From: Podospora pseudocomata
Lineage: Eukaryota; Ascomycota; Sordariomycetes; Sordariales; Podosporaceae
Direction: 5' to 3'
Length of the DNA: 64,000 nt
NCBI RefSeq assembly: GCF_035222375.1
Contig: NW_026946365.1
Coordinates: 434,001-498,000, forward strand
In this document: positions 27,501-39,790 of the stretch, piece after piece
Layout: the number at the start of each line of letters is the position of its first letter
Numbering within the stretch: position 1 is the first letter of the stretch
Notes under the pieces: model-generated
The model's database searches: none
What the model saw: only the letters and a program-made list of their open reading frames with translations
Told to the model about the DNA's origin: nothing
Made by a program: the position numbers and the translations under genes

Positions 27501-30500
27501 TTGTCCGGCCATGCTCCCCAGATCAATACCAGATTTGCCAAGACACCACCAGGCGATTGTGTTCCATAACCAGACCCATGGGACTGCATTCCAGTCATAT
27601 TTGTACCTTCGGCATGCTATATGCTGTTCGATGAGATCACCCGGTACTCATCAGGGGCAACCGCATATTAGAGCAAGATGAGGCACTTTGCTCTGTCGAT
27701 GCGCTTGCTAGCCCGTCGTGCTTTTAAGTCCATGGCCGTACACACAACATGACAAAGTTCCGTGAGACAGCTTCAATGCCAAATGTCATTGCTGGCTGGG
27801 TTCAGCTTCCATATGCACCCAAGAGCTGTGCAGTTCGGGGCTTGCGCAAAGCTGGGTCCTCTGTACGACCCTCGGCCAGCCTCTTTTTTGCCAGACATCG
27901 TGTTCTACTTCTCTTCGCTTTCCATCTTCGCAAGCCCTCCTTCTTTGAGGCTGTCAGTATTTTCGCGCCGACGTGGCACCGGCACTTGCTGGTCCTGTCA
28001 TGAGCAAACACTGAGTCATTTTCAGCCAGCATCTGTTGTCCTCCCCAGCCGGAACTCGGGCGGCCTTTCCTCAAGCCACAGGTGGCACAGAAAGCGATAA
28101 CCACATCCCCAAGTGAACAATAAGCTGGCTACATTCTCATGGCCATCTCTTGGATCTCTGCTGATGGCTATGTGCAAGTTTTCCCGAACAAGACCGGATC
28201 ACCGGTATCGATGGCATGACCAAAGATAGCATACGGATGGCTATCGGCATTCCGGAACATATCCCGATCTCCATGCGGCTGGCTGCGCTCAAAAGACTTG
28301 GGGAAGCACGCCAACGTGGATGTCGGTTAGAGGTTGAAGATACTAAACATGTAAGACAGGTTGATATCAATTTTCTTCTATCTGACGGGGAAGCCTGTCA
28401 ACCCGTTGTTTGTGTGACACCGCAGTCTCCGGATTTGTGATGGCATTATCAGAGAAGGTTGAGGCCTTCGCATGGTGAATGCCAGCCCTAGTCAATGCTC
28501 TCTAGGTACTCACCGTTCGGGTTCATGGGATGCTGTATTATGAAGCTGTGTACACCAGGAACATCCCAAAATTAGACTTTACCAAAGTATGCCGTCCACC
28601 GCTCACTGCATTCTCTGACGGCATGAAACACTACATATCATATCAGGAATGTCTCTTAGTGGAGCCCACTACCACTCCATTTCATAGGTTTCTTGAGCTT
28701 TCGGTACCAGTGATATCCTCCAACCATGGCCTTATCCACGAATCGGAGGGCACATGTGCTTTTTGCAGGGTTTACGCAGATATACACTCCCCGAGACGTA
28801 CAGGTTAGCCATCTGAGTGGTTGTCCCCATACCTGGCGGCCCGTCTTCGGTTGCTTATCGACCGAAATATCCTGGTATGAGGGTTGTTGGCATTTGCCAT
28901 CCCAGAGGCTCTCTAATACCATATCCGACGAAACCGTGGCACTTGCGCAGGCTCTGATGGATAAGCATCACAAGAAGTCAGAGTCCGCGGAGAAAAGTCC
29001 GTAGTCTTTTATCTACTGTTCCTCTTTTCGGACCTGAAACGCAGGGATTTTGACCGAGTCTCGCCTATACGGTTTGTCATTCCTGGCGAAGACATCTCTC
29101 CACACCGCGGTGAAGAATACCAGGGGAGGAGGGGTGTGCAAGCGGGTTCTTTTATGCAAAGCTGATCCTCTCCCTTCAAGTCCGATTGCAGGGAACCATA
29201 AAGCGCACCCGCGTGGGGGACTGCGTGATGTCGTGATTGGCTGCTTAGCAGGACAGTAATATTGACAGTGGCCGGGCAACTAGATATTGCAACTCTGGGC
29301 TGAAATGCTGTGCACACTTGCTTGATATCAGGCAAGGAATACTTTACGAAACTCGACACCATCTTCACCGCCGCTTGCCAGTGGCTTTCCGTGCATCGGA
29401 ACCGGAGTGAAGAGACGAAAGCCAGGCTCTCATAAATAAGGAGGCAGGCTTCAAACAATGAGGTTATGTTTCCTGACCATGATCCCGCTTCTCTTGCTGA
29501 TCAGCACTAAACCCCATAATATCTCTCCCGTGGGTCTTGTGGATCTCTCCTCTTCCCGTTCTCTCCTCCGCTCCCTTTCTTGGCCATCTCTTTATCTGTG
29601 ACCACAGAGACTTTCCTTCAGTTCATGTAGAGCCATCACATTGCTTGTAGCTCGTATTCTCACTTCATTCCATAAAACCAACGAAGATCTTTAGTCAATG
29701 TAAGTCAGTGTTTTCATGTGATTCTCTTTCCTTTGATCATTTGGGCACAGTTTTCGTTACCAAATATCATGGGAGAAGAGAATTGTTCTAGAAAGCCGGC
29801 ATATTCAAGATATTCTAGACATCTAGACCTCGTATAGTAGCAAACTGCAACAGCTAACAATGCCATTCATAGCAGGTTCATTCAAGGCAACACCAGTGCA
29901 AAGTCTCAATGTCAACTCAACCTCTACAGCCGAGTCTTTCACCAGCCCTTCATCTTCATCACTCCTAACCACACCTCAAAACTGTTCACCCTCCCTAGGT
30001 AATTTCACTTACAACAAGTTGCTGCTCATTGGCGCAACCTGCAACTTGCACCATTCTCAACTCACTTAAGCTCACTCGCCTTCAAGTATGGAAACTCAAA
30101 ACTCACTCACCCTCCCAAAACAGCCACCCACACAAGCAACTTTCATCACTTCATCCCGCATGTTCTCATCTCCATCTCAATCAAAGTGAGCCCTGACTTT
30201 TCATCCAAACTTCATTCTCTATTCATTCTATCTCTTTTAAAAACGCTACCTTATCGTCATTAACACTCAACCCCTACATGAAGCATTCTCTCATCTCGCG
30301 ACAAAAGCCAGCCATTAATCCGCCACCAAATACATCACCATGGCCCGAAATCCCCGAATCAAAAAACACAACAACAATTTTATTTTAACACATCGGAGGT
30401 ATTAGGGGCACCTAATAAAAACAGCAGTTTGCGCCCCAACCCCATACAGAAAGGCAGAAACAAATGGAATCTCCTTTCCTCCTCCCTCCAATCCAACAAC

Positions 30501-30684
30501 GACAAAAGAAAAAAGAAAAGGCTCAAATCCAAAAGAGCCTAAAACCCAACCCAAAAACCACAAAAGAAAAAGCTCAAATCCATCAAAGCCAAAAAGATCC
30601 ATGGTATCATCCCCCATCTCCAGCCCGCCCTCCATGCCCGAGTCGGCATCCCTCATCCCTCCAAATCAAAACTTGGTCCCCTTC
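24586..30684. other. Gene-free stretch between PKS promoter and multicopper oxidase
   Basis: About 6 kb in which no frame shows a recognisable protein or a plausible exon chain. A CCA/CAC trinucleotide-like repeat lies at about 27402-27438. The 3' end near 30.5 kb is A/C-rich and probably contains the 3' UTR of the minus-strand oxidase. No scytalone dehydratase or naphthol reductase signature was seen, so the other melanin enzymes must lie elsewhere. Confidence 0.45.
27402..27438. repeat. CCA/CAC repeat tract
   Basis: An imperfect trinucleotide array of cca and cac units. Confidence 0.75.
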
Positions 30685-32522
30685 CTAGAAGAAGAAACTC
30701 CCCATCCCTGAGGCAAGCCTCCCCATCAACCCCCTCTTCTTGCTGCTAGACCCAGCATACATAGCCCCGTTATAAATCGTCGGCGGCACCGTCACCATCC
30801 CTGTGGTATCCAAATAATCCTGCGTATTGCCCGCCGCGTTGCCACTCACCGGGATGCCCATCTTGTTGCAAGCATCCAGATGATCCTGAGGGAAGGTCAG
30901 GTTTCTCAGCCTGTCCGGCGCCTCAATGATGGTGGCCGTCAGGCCCATCTCGACATGCCACTCAATGTGGCAATGGAACAGCCAAGTGCCCGGGTTGGTG
31001 GCCTTGAACCGCAAGACGGCGTGCGAGTGCGCCATGACCGTGACGGTGTCGCGCCGGGGCGGCTTCTGGTTGTAGTTGGTGTCCCTGCCGGACCAGTCCC
31101 CGGTGCCGGTCTTGGGGCGGTCGAGAACCTGGAAGTGATGGCCATGGAGATGGAAAGGGTGGGTGGCAGCATCCTGGTTGTTGACCACGATCTGGACGAC
31201 ATCGCCGTAGTTGACAATGAAGGGGTTGATCTGGCCGTAGACGATGGGATTGCTGTTGTCGTCGCCCGTGGTGGCGGCCGAGTACAAGGCCGGCACCTTT
31301 TGGTCGATGTATGTCAGGTTGTTGAAGCAAGCGCGGGGGTAGCCGTTGGCATCTGTGCAGAATGCGAAGTCCATCTTGATCAGAGTGTCATAGTTGGTGT
31401 CGTTCCCCCCGAGGATCGCCTCGTTGTCATATGGCTTGAAGTGGGAGTCGTCAGCAGGCTTCCACTTGTGCACCACGTCCTTCTTGGTGTTTGGTTTGTT
31501 GTAATCCATGGTGAGGTAGCCGGTGTAGTTGTGTGGCCATTGGAGGGGACCCAAGTCGGGATTTGTCCAGTCGCGGTTGATATCCAGCGAGATCAAGAAT
31601 GGGTAGTTGTCGTTGTCGCGATCAATGCACTCGATGATGAAGTCGTAACGCTGAGCCGTGGCAATGCGGAGCTGATACTTGACCTCCTTTTGCAGATAGT
31701 CGGCGTCATTCATGATGATGTTAATGTCGTGAGAATCGAAGTGAATCATGGCGGAAGCCAAGGCGGCGAAGCTGATCATGCGGAAGCGATACTTCCTGCC
31801 TTTGGTGAAGTTGACATTCAACCCAGCTCCCTCGTTGATGATCATGCCATCGGGAATGGGCGGAGCGAATCGAGTATTGCTAGGCTGCAGCATGTTGCGG
31901 ACCATGGTAAGAGACTCATTGTGGTACCTGTCACTTGTTAAGTTGAGCCTCACAACCAATGGATGGTAAGCAACTCACCAATCAGAAACCGTCAAGATAA
32001 CCTCTTCATCGTACGAGCCGGCATAGGGGTCATTAGGATCGTGAACAAGGAAAACTCCGCGCAGGCCGTCGGGGTATTGACCCATGTTGTGCGAGTGATC
32101 TAAATGTTGTTCTCAGCAAATGTCGCTTGCATAGCGGTCGAGCCAAACTTACACCAAAAGGTACCGCCGACATCAACCACGAATTTATACTGGAGAGTCG
32201 AGCCGGGAGGTACTGGGCACTGGGTAACACCGCTTGGCCCATCCATCTCGGGAGTCTGAACCTGGTTGATGCCGTGGAAATGGAGACCACTTGTCTGATT
32301 CCCGAGATTGTTAGTGAAGTTGATGATCACGGTATCACCGACCGTGGCATCAATCTGTGGACAAGGCCAAGCATTGTTGATGCCGACCACTGGCCTCCCA
32401 ACTCCGTCTGGGGCTGCCCAGACCCAGGTTGCCGTCCAGTCATAGGTAACAGTGGCTGCTTTGGCCGCCGTGGCGAAAGACAGAGCCGCAAGCGATAGAA
32501 CACCAGACGACTTCATGGTCAC
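30685..32522 (-). CDS. Secreted multicopper oxidase, Fet3/laccase-like
   Basis: Three exons: 32153-32522, 31979-32099 and 30685-31927, giving 577 aa. The introns are 32100-32152 (gtaagt...tttag) and 31928-31978 (gtgagt...gacag). An N-terminal signal peptide (about residues 1-22, [12 protein letters not shown]) precedes three cupredoxin domains. The four copper motifs are HFHG (81-84), WYHSH (123-127, restored across intron 1), HPFHLHGH (from 420) and HCHIEWH (Cys483, His488). The type-1 axial position is Leu493, as in Fet3. There is no C-terminal membrane helix, so the enzyme is probably secreted rather than anchored. The Fet3 iron-binding Asp just before HPFHLH is kept (NNQDAATH), but the Glu before the PIP motif is Ala-Pro, so ferroxidase specificity is doubtful. 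Family role: one-electron oxidation of phenols or Fe(II) with reduction of O2 to water. Near the PKS it recalls the Abr1-type oxidase of Aspergillus pigment clusters (inference). An alternative ATG lies 6 bp downstream. Confidence 0.92.
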
Positions 32523-35500
32523 CTGTTACTGCTCTCCAGTAAAATCTCGTTGACACCTTGACCACGATCTGGCCGACGGCAGGTGCAAGGGTAACGAATG
32601 AGGGTGAATAAGTATTAAAAATTAAAGAGGTGAAGGGGGGAGGAGGAGGAGGAGAGCCAGAGGAGAAAGCAACCGAATGCCCGGTTGAAGAGGTGTCGGA
32701 TGATCCAAAGGAAAGATAGAAACCTCGAGAGTGGGAAACGAGGCCATTATATCGACCGGCCACGAGATAGCGCGAAGGCGAGAACGGAAATGCAAGGCCG
32801 CATGGTGCACCTACCGCAACAGGACACTAGGCCATCGTGAGGATCGCCCAACCAGTGCTCGGGTGCCAAGCGTCTTCTCCTAGTCCAGTATCGCGGGTTT
32901 TCGCTAACCCCCGGACCATACACTCCAAACAGGGGGGGGGGAGAGGCTGAGGGATCCATCAATGGCCGAAGATGTTGGGGAGCAGAATACGGAGCTAGTA
33001 TCGATTGTCTGTGTTCTCTTGGTATTGATGAGTGGTTTCTTGGCCAAAGTTCCGTTTCTGACGACTGTTTGATGCTGATTAGGTCGTCAACTGGGCTGAT
33101 GGTCTCTATGGCTGCAGATACAAGATGAGAAGGCGTGGCAAGGGCGGCGAGCTGGTGTGGAGAATTGGAAGCTGGGTCCAACCGCTGCCACGGAATAGCG
33201 AAGATGCCGCGGCATCAGAGAAACAAAAACAGGACACGGGTGGGCGCGTTTTGGCCGCCTCGAGCTTGTGGGGAGTTGGGTTTGGGCTAGCGGGCTGGTG
33301 CATCTTCCTCATGCATGTAGGCAAGCCGGCCACGGAAAGAACAAAAGAATTCCTGTAATCTTCCAAATTGGGCGTCCTTGACGCAGCCATCGAAGCAAGG
33401 GGGTCGGTATCAGTCGAAACCATCACTGCTGGAACAACAGGCACAAGTTCCCACAGAAAGCGTAAACCTAGAGCTGATATTTTCGGTGTTGTTTCCACCT
33501 GTTCCTCCTCGAGCAATCATCAGGACGCAAGCTAACAACAATAACACCACCACCACCCACACCCAGCTCGCAAAACAGTAATCCGAATCCCGAGCAAAAG
33601 GTCTCACTAACAACGTACAACGGTCAAATCGGCACCCGCCATGGGGAGACTGAATGCGGCTAACGGCGGTTAGCCCCCTTGGACTCGATCCGCTCAGCCG
33701 CTGGCATAAGGTCCAGCACAAAGGGTATCGAGGACGCAGTGGGAGGCAACCGCTCAACCACCAAATTTCAATGCGCAGATGTTGCCGGTAAAGGTTCGCC
33801 CGTGTAACTGCCAGATATGGCATAATGGCTGCGTCTCTCACCTGACCCTTGGAAGTCATGGAGTGTGGCAACGCAGCTTTCGATAGTTGTTCGCTGTGTG
33901 AAACCTGGGCTGAGCGGTAGACTTGGCCCAGACCTTGAACGTCACTCGAATTCCAATGAAGCCCTCCTGAAGAAACAGATCGGCGCAACCACGAGGGTGA
34001 AAAGGCGGGAAAACAAAACACCTAGCGTTGGTGTTGCGGAAGAGCGGCTCCATCCTGGATCTCCAAGTCGGCTGTGACCTCCATCGTCATCTCCCCTATC
34101 AAGCCATTGAAGTTGTTTGACGGTCAACTATTGCCAATAAGAATCCTTCATGCGGCTTGTGCCTTGACAGGTGTAACAAGACTCGAGAAGCTGTGTTCGA
34201 GGGGAGAGATCAAGAGCCGTCTTGGCAGAGGAAGTTGAAAGAAGCGCGTGGGGAGTGGGGCTTGGTGGAGCCCGCTAGGACCAGGGGCTTTTAGCAGGGT
34301 CCAGCGGGGCGTTGATTGCCGGAAATAGCGCGAGGCGCTGGTGATCTGCAGATGGGATGTTTTCTTTTCCACTTGCATCTTGGCTCGAGCAGCAGCTCTG
34401 GTTTGCTCCCTGCGTACCCCAACCCTCCCGTCCCGGCTTGTCTGGCTGCCTTGGCAACCCTCCTTGACCGCTCCAACGGCATCGGCCCTCGAGCCGACAG
34501 GACGGTGGTCTTCGGTCTTGAGTGCGCGCTGCGAGATCGAGCCACCAAGAGAGCCGGCTTAGGTGCTCAGCTTCCGGTCTTTGGATGCCCCGAGATCACC
34601 GAAGCTTTGTTACCGCCGGTCCCGAGCCCATAATTTGCCATCCTTCATTTCCTGGTTTCCCTCACGGCTTCCAAGTCGCTTTGGTCTTCTTTTTCTCGGG
34701 GCTTCTTTCTCTCCTGAACTGTGGCTTGGGCAACTGCCTGTGGCAGCCAGTTCTGCTCGCAGTGGTGCGCGCCGGTCGCCAATGGCATGACGGGGCCTTT
34801 CTTATTTCCCGATGATGGCGTTTTGGGGCGTCCTCCATCCTGCCAGGGTTTACGGGTGGTGATGAGGGTGTGTTGCTGACTTTGTTGTATGCTTCTTTTC
34901 TGCGAGAGCTCGGTCTTGGGCTGAGATGTGTCTGGGATACGTGAGATACGTGGGCCACTTCCCGGCCGAGCTCGGTGATTCTGTCAGTTCTGTCAGATAG
35001 ACCTCACAGCTGGCTGCAGCAGCCAAGCAGTGCACCGCATTTTCGTCGACCTCAACTCGCCCAATTACGTTCATGGTCGCACTTTTGGGTAGGATATGTC
35101 TTAGCTGGAACAATGGAAGGCTGGATAACATCAAGTGCAAGCAAAGTAGATCCTTCACCACCCCGGGTGTGCACTGACTGACTAATAGCCGCTGCCAGCA
35201 GGACATACCCGCATGTTGAAATACGAGAGGCACTCAATTTGTGAACTTTGAGTACGAGAATGGGATTTGCAAGCGACGAGTTGCCCGTGTTTCAAGTGGG
35301 ATAAACGGGTGCGTCTCTCCGTCTCATGACCTTCTCATTATCGGAACGAGAATTGGATCCTTGGTCATACCCATCCTTGATACGGCCAGCCCTAGGGGAA
35401 TTAAAGGCGTGCTCGGTCTACAAGCTCATCCTCGGATGAAATATCTCACCAATTACCCGAGGGGAACCTTCCGAGTCCTAAAGACGGTGTGGATGACGAA

Positions 35501-36908
35501 CGAGGATCCGGCAGAAATCCTGCCAAGAACCGGCAACATATTGGTGGGTAACACACGATGCTGAATGGAAAAGCTCGAGACCTGCCCCTGCAAGGTGCTA
35601 ACTTCACATTTCACAAGCAACACTCTCACAATATGTCCCGTCGCTCCATCATGTTCAACTATCATATCCCTTAGTGTCAAATAGGTAGGTAGGTATACCT
35701 CACAACACAGTCCTCTGCTCGTTTTCGTGGTTAGAATACGCTTCACATGGTCCAGACATACTCGGAGCACATGCTCCTTGTCACACAAGAGCTCAGTCAC
35801 CTTCCCTGCTCAAGGGTTATCCCCGGCACTTTCCGAGTTCCCGGAACGCTGTAAACAACAATTATTGAACGGCTGAAGGCATCTGCAAGATTGCTCACCA
35901 ATATATTTACACCACATGAACATCATAGAGCCGTAGCTGCCCGTTATTACATGCCCATACACCACTTGGCATAGGACGCTCCACAGCAGTCTACCTTATC
36001 ACATAGCCAAGCATTGCTCATGATGGAAAAGCAAAGTCATGATTATCCCAAACAAGAACGTCACACACGCCAAGGAGACTATCACTGAATATGAGCTCCC
36101 TTAAATTTCCTCATAGATCCTCTAAGTATAGAGCAGGATCTAATATTCAGGGGCAACAGCGTTTGTGTAACTTCATGAACAAACACAGTACAAACAGCAA
36201 TACTACTCTCTAGGAACCGAACACAAGAAAAAGAATTTATGCAGCTCTGACAACTCCATCTCACCTGCAGTTAAACTATTGAACTTGTGTGAAGTATAAC
36301 AACAGAAGCTGACAAGCAGCCCAAGAATCCTTGATGAGATATTGACATCTTGACTCCTTTTTCGCGACAAAACCTCAAAGCCAAGTTGTCTCTGAACTAC
36401 GCCGCCAACTAACACACTTACCCACATGTAAAAACGACGTCCCCCTCCTCCTAAAAGATGGCGCGCTACCGCCAGTAGCACCTAATAGTCTGGATTGTGC
36501 GTGTAACCATCCTCCTCCGGCAGCTGCAACAGCCACAAGACCACACCAACATGGCGCGGATGAGGCTGAATCCGTAAGCGCTTCACATATGTTCAACCAC
36601 ACCACAGCCAACTTTCTACTCGCAACTTCCAGCTCAGAGTCGAAGATAGGTAATCATCCATAACGTCGTAAAACCATGACAGTCTTGCTGACCATCATAT
36701 GATGCCGTCTTCAACCACTCATATACATACAATGACGCGGAACTGAATACTATGTGCTTTTGCGTAGCTTGCATAGATAGATAACAACAGCCTCTTCTCC
36801 TTGCTGTGGCCCATGTCCCTTCATGCAAAATTATGAACTCATGATCTAACTCATCACCGAGAGCCCATTCGGCTCTTTGGTGTGTTTTCGGTAAAATGGA
36901 AGAAAAAA
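32523..36908. other. Long intergenic region between oxidase and DPB2
   Basis: 4.4 kb without a convincing gene. The first few hundred bases are the oxidase 5' flank, with a TA/GGA-rich tract and a G-run at 32932-32941. A hairpin with a 7-bp stem lies at 33658-33675. The 203-codon minus-strand frame at 33.4-34.0 kb encodes a Val/Leu run from a CCA/CAC repeat and has no family signature. The right end becomes AT-richer toward the DPB2 3' end. Confidence 0.45.
33658..33675. repeat. Perfect short inverted repeat (hairpin)
   Basis: ggctaac-ggcg-gttagcc: a 7-bp stem with a 4-nt loop. There is no poly-T after it and no gene adjacent, so it is not an obvious terminator or tRNA arm. Confidence 0.5.
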
Positions 36909-39419
36909 CTAGAATGTGCACTCCCTCACTTTCCCGGTCCTCCCAGGTTCATACTCGATCCACCTGGCCACGCCCTTCTTCCCGCTCACAAGAATGCTAC
37001 TCGGATTCATGACATGACAGCCCTCGTAGGTGACGCAAAATGGTGGAGCGGTCGTATCAACCAGCACCACCGCGGTCGGAAGCGGGTAGAGATACAGCGG
37101 AGAAGTGTAATCCCAATGAACCGGCCTGATCGACTGTCGGAATGGAGCCAGATAGCCCTGATCCAGAATCGTCTTGACCAGTTTTCTTGCCGCCAACACA
37201 TCATACGGCACCGCATTCGGATCTGCCACCGGTGATGGTCGTTGCTCCTGCTGCTGCTCATCCCCATCCACCTCCATAGCATCCCCATTGTCCTGCGTTG
37301 CCCCAGCCATCTCCACATCCCCATCCCCATCCGCCTCCTTCCCCTTCAACCTCACATTCGCCCTCCTCAGCCTAGCCGAGATGTCATCCCTAAACACCAC
37401 CACCTCATGACCAGGCCCAAACAAACTCAACCGACTCGGATTACTAGTCCACACCGCCTCCCCCCCCTTCTTCTCCCCCGTCAATCCCGCCTCTTGGTTC
37501 GCCGCCGCAAACGTCCTCCTCACCCGGCTGGTGAACAACCCTGGAACCCCCCTTCTCGGCAACGGCACCGCCGCCCCTCCCCCAAAAGCCGAAACCCACC
37601 CGTCGTTATCGCCAGGCACAAACACAAACGTCGCCGTGGTCAACAAGGTGGGAAAATCCGCCAGCGTCGACGCCAGCGCGTCAAAGTACTCCTTGTACTC
37701 TATACTCCCCGCCCCTCCCGTCCCCGTCGTAGCCCCCCCACCATGGCTGGCCATCACCCCGCAACTGGTGAAATTGCCGGTAATGATAAAGCTCATCGGT
37801 GTCTCCCCTTCCCCGTCGGTGGCATACAAACTGAGCACCTTTTTCAGGGCTTGCAAACTCCTCGGTTGGTCAAGGTTGAGCTCACCGAGTATCACGATCC
37901 GTGATCGTTGCTGGCCGGCGGGTTGCTGTCGTAGCAGCCGCTGTTCCAGTTTTCTCATCTTGCTGCCAATGGCGCGTTCACTCCCTACCCCGAGGAAATC
38001 AATCCATCCGAATCCACCCCCAATGGTATGCTCCTCGTCCCCAGCCATGCCATCCAGCCCGCTAACACCCAAGGTAGCGCGCCGTTTCTCACAGGGAGGC
38101 TGTCCGATGAAGAAACCTTGGAATCGGCCTCCTATCGTGCCTCCTACTCCCGAACTGCCAGACAGTCCCTTGCCGACGGATTCTTCTTCCTCTTCGTAGA
38201 TGCCGTCTACCAGGACGATCATACCTGGTGTGAACCAGGCCGAGTCATGGGGGATGGCTGCTGCGTGAGAGAGGTCAAGGGTGATGGCTCCGGTTAGGTC
38301 GGATATGGCTAGGGCACCGGTGGGGAGGACGATTAGCATGCCTAGCAGGAGGTGAGTGGTGCCATGGCGACCCAATAAGTTGGCGATGGGGGTGATTTTA
38401 TGGGAGCGGAAAGAAGCGTTAGAGGATGAGCGGGAAAAGGAGGTGATGGCAGAGGTTTGGAAGGATTCATTCCTCAACAGACGTTGGTGGATGATGTGGT
38501 AACGGTTGCGGAAGCTGTCGGTTTTGTGAGAGGGCGGTGGGAGGAGGCTTGGAGGAGTTGTTATTCTGAATGATGTTAGGCCTAATGTTGAGATAGGGGG
38601 TAGGAAGGGGGTCACTCACCTTTCAAAGTGCTTCTTGGCCACATTATACGTAAACCTCGGCTGCTCAAAAGCCGACACAACCTTCAACCACCTCCTTGCG
38701 TCTTTGCTTCCATCCTCATCAAGCTCATCATCTTCCCCGCCCAACCCAATACCCGACATACCAAAACTAGCCTGGCTGTCCTCTCTTGCCAAACTCGTAG
38801 GGCGCAGCCCCAACCTGGTCTTGGAGTGGTCTGCCTCGTCACTTGCTTCCAGCATCAAACTATTCTGCCGGCTGAGGCCACCCCTCTGACCATTACCTCC
38901 CGTGATAATCCTCCCACCGCTCATATTTCCCTCCAAATTCTTCAGTATATCCTTCAGCTCTGGGCTTGCGCCGTCAACAATCACCCCGCCATTCCTGTTC
39001 TTCCACCCCCTAGCTACCTCTTCCAGCACCTTCTCCGCTAGCCCTTCCTCTCGCCATCCTGACCCGCAGTGTCGGCCGATAAAAGAGGCTAGTTCTTGTA
39101 GAGCAGAGGATGTAAGAGTCAAATTGTGTTTCTTGGTAAAAGTTCTAAAGGCAAGGGGTCGGAGCGTAGGCGGGGGCAGGATAATAGGTAGGATTGCAGC
39201 TTTGGCGGGCGCTGGTGGTTGGAAGGGTCGCAAAGGGTGGGCGGGAGTTGCGAAAGCAGGCGAGGAAGACGGGATTGGGTTTTCTGCTGCTGCAACATTC
39301 TTCCGAGCACCGAAGAAGGGGGCGGGAGGAGGTTTTGGGCGTTTGCGCTTTTCGGGGCTGGTGTTTTCTTGGCTTTGTTTCTTTTTGAGGGACTTTGAGG
39401 GACTGGAAACGATCATCAT
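36909..39419 (-). CDS. DPB2: DNA polymerase epsilon subunit B
   Basis: Two exons, 38620-39419 and 36909-38565, joined over a 54-bp intron (gtgagt...attcag) to restore ...HFER-ITTPPS; 818 aa. The N-terminus carries a basic, proline-rich leader and then the Dpb2 N-terminal helical domain (FTKKHNLTLTSSALQELASFIG, about residues 90-150). The C-terminal half has the B-subunit OB/phosphoesterase-like fold: PGMIVLVDGIYEEEEE, IVILGELNLD, SFIITGNFTSCG and FVFVPGDNDGW, ending with the conserved C-terminal strand block. The subunit is catalytically inactive and tethers the polymerase to CMG/GINS in leading-strand replication. Gly- and Glu-rich insertions make it longer than yeast Dpb2 (about 690 aa). 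It is divergent from the next gene with 371 bp between their ATGs, probably a shared promoter. Confidence 0.93.
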
Positions 39420-39790
39420 TTTGTCGGTCTGTTTTGTATGTCTTCTATACTCGTACTATTGCAGGAAAATAGTTGTCTGGTATTTGCAGCAGTTCGGTCG
39501 GGTGGTGTGGTGCTCTGGTCTCCAGATACTGCCTGGTCACTGGAAACAAAAGTCAGGTCGGAGGACAGGGACAGGAAGCGCGTTAATTGACCCTTCAGGG
39601 TCGCGCGTCTTAGCGCGTTTTGCGGGGCACAATAGCGACAGGGGTCTATGAGCAGGGGTTACGCTGCTGGCGGCAATTGGAGCTCGAGAAAGCTTCAGCA
39701 CAATGCCGTCATTGTCGCATTGCAAAGCTCGAGAGCTTCATTTTCAAAGACTATCTTTCAAGGCTTTAGGGATCTGATCAATTGCCTACC
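39420..39790. promoter_or_regulatory. Bidirectional promoter, DPB2 / mitochondrial-type protein
   Basis: 371 bp separate two divergent ATGs. No canonical TATA box was seen. The region contains short GC-rich blocks (gcgcgtcttagcgcg near 39602) typical of TATA-less housekeeping promoters. Confidence 0.5.

Noticed and set aside
30880-31941. 353-codon plus-strand frame over the multicopper oxidase
   Set aside because: Antisense shadow of the oxidase; Val/Gly/Asp-rich with no family signature.
33640-33720. tRNA-like sequence around ggactcgatccg
   Set aside because: The hairpin arms do not form a cloverleaf with correct D, anticodon and T arms in either strand.
33410-34021. 203-codon minus-strand frame with a Val/Leu segment that looks like a membrane helix
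   Set aside because: The hydrophobic run is the translation of a CCA/CAC repeat; the remainder is compositionally random.
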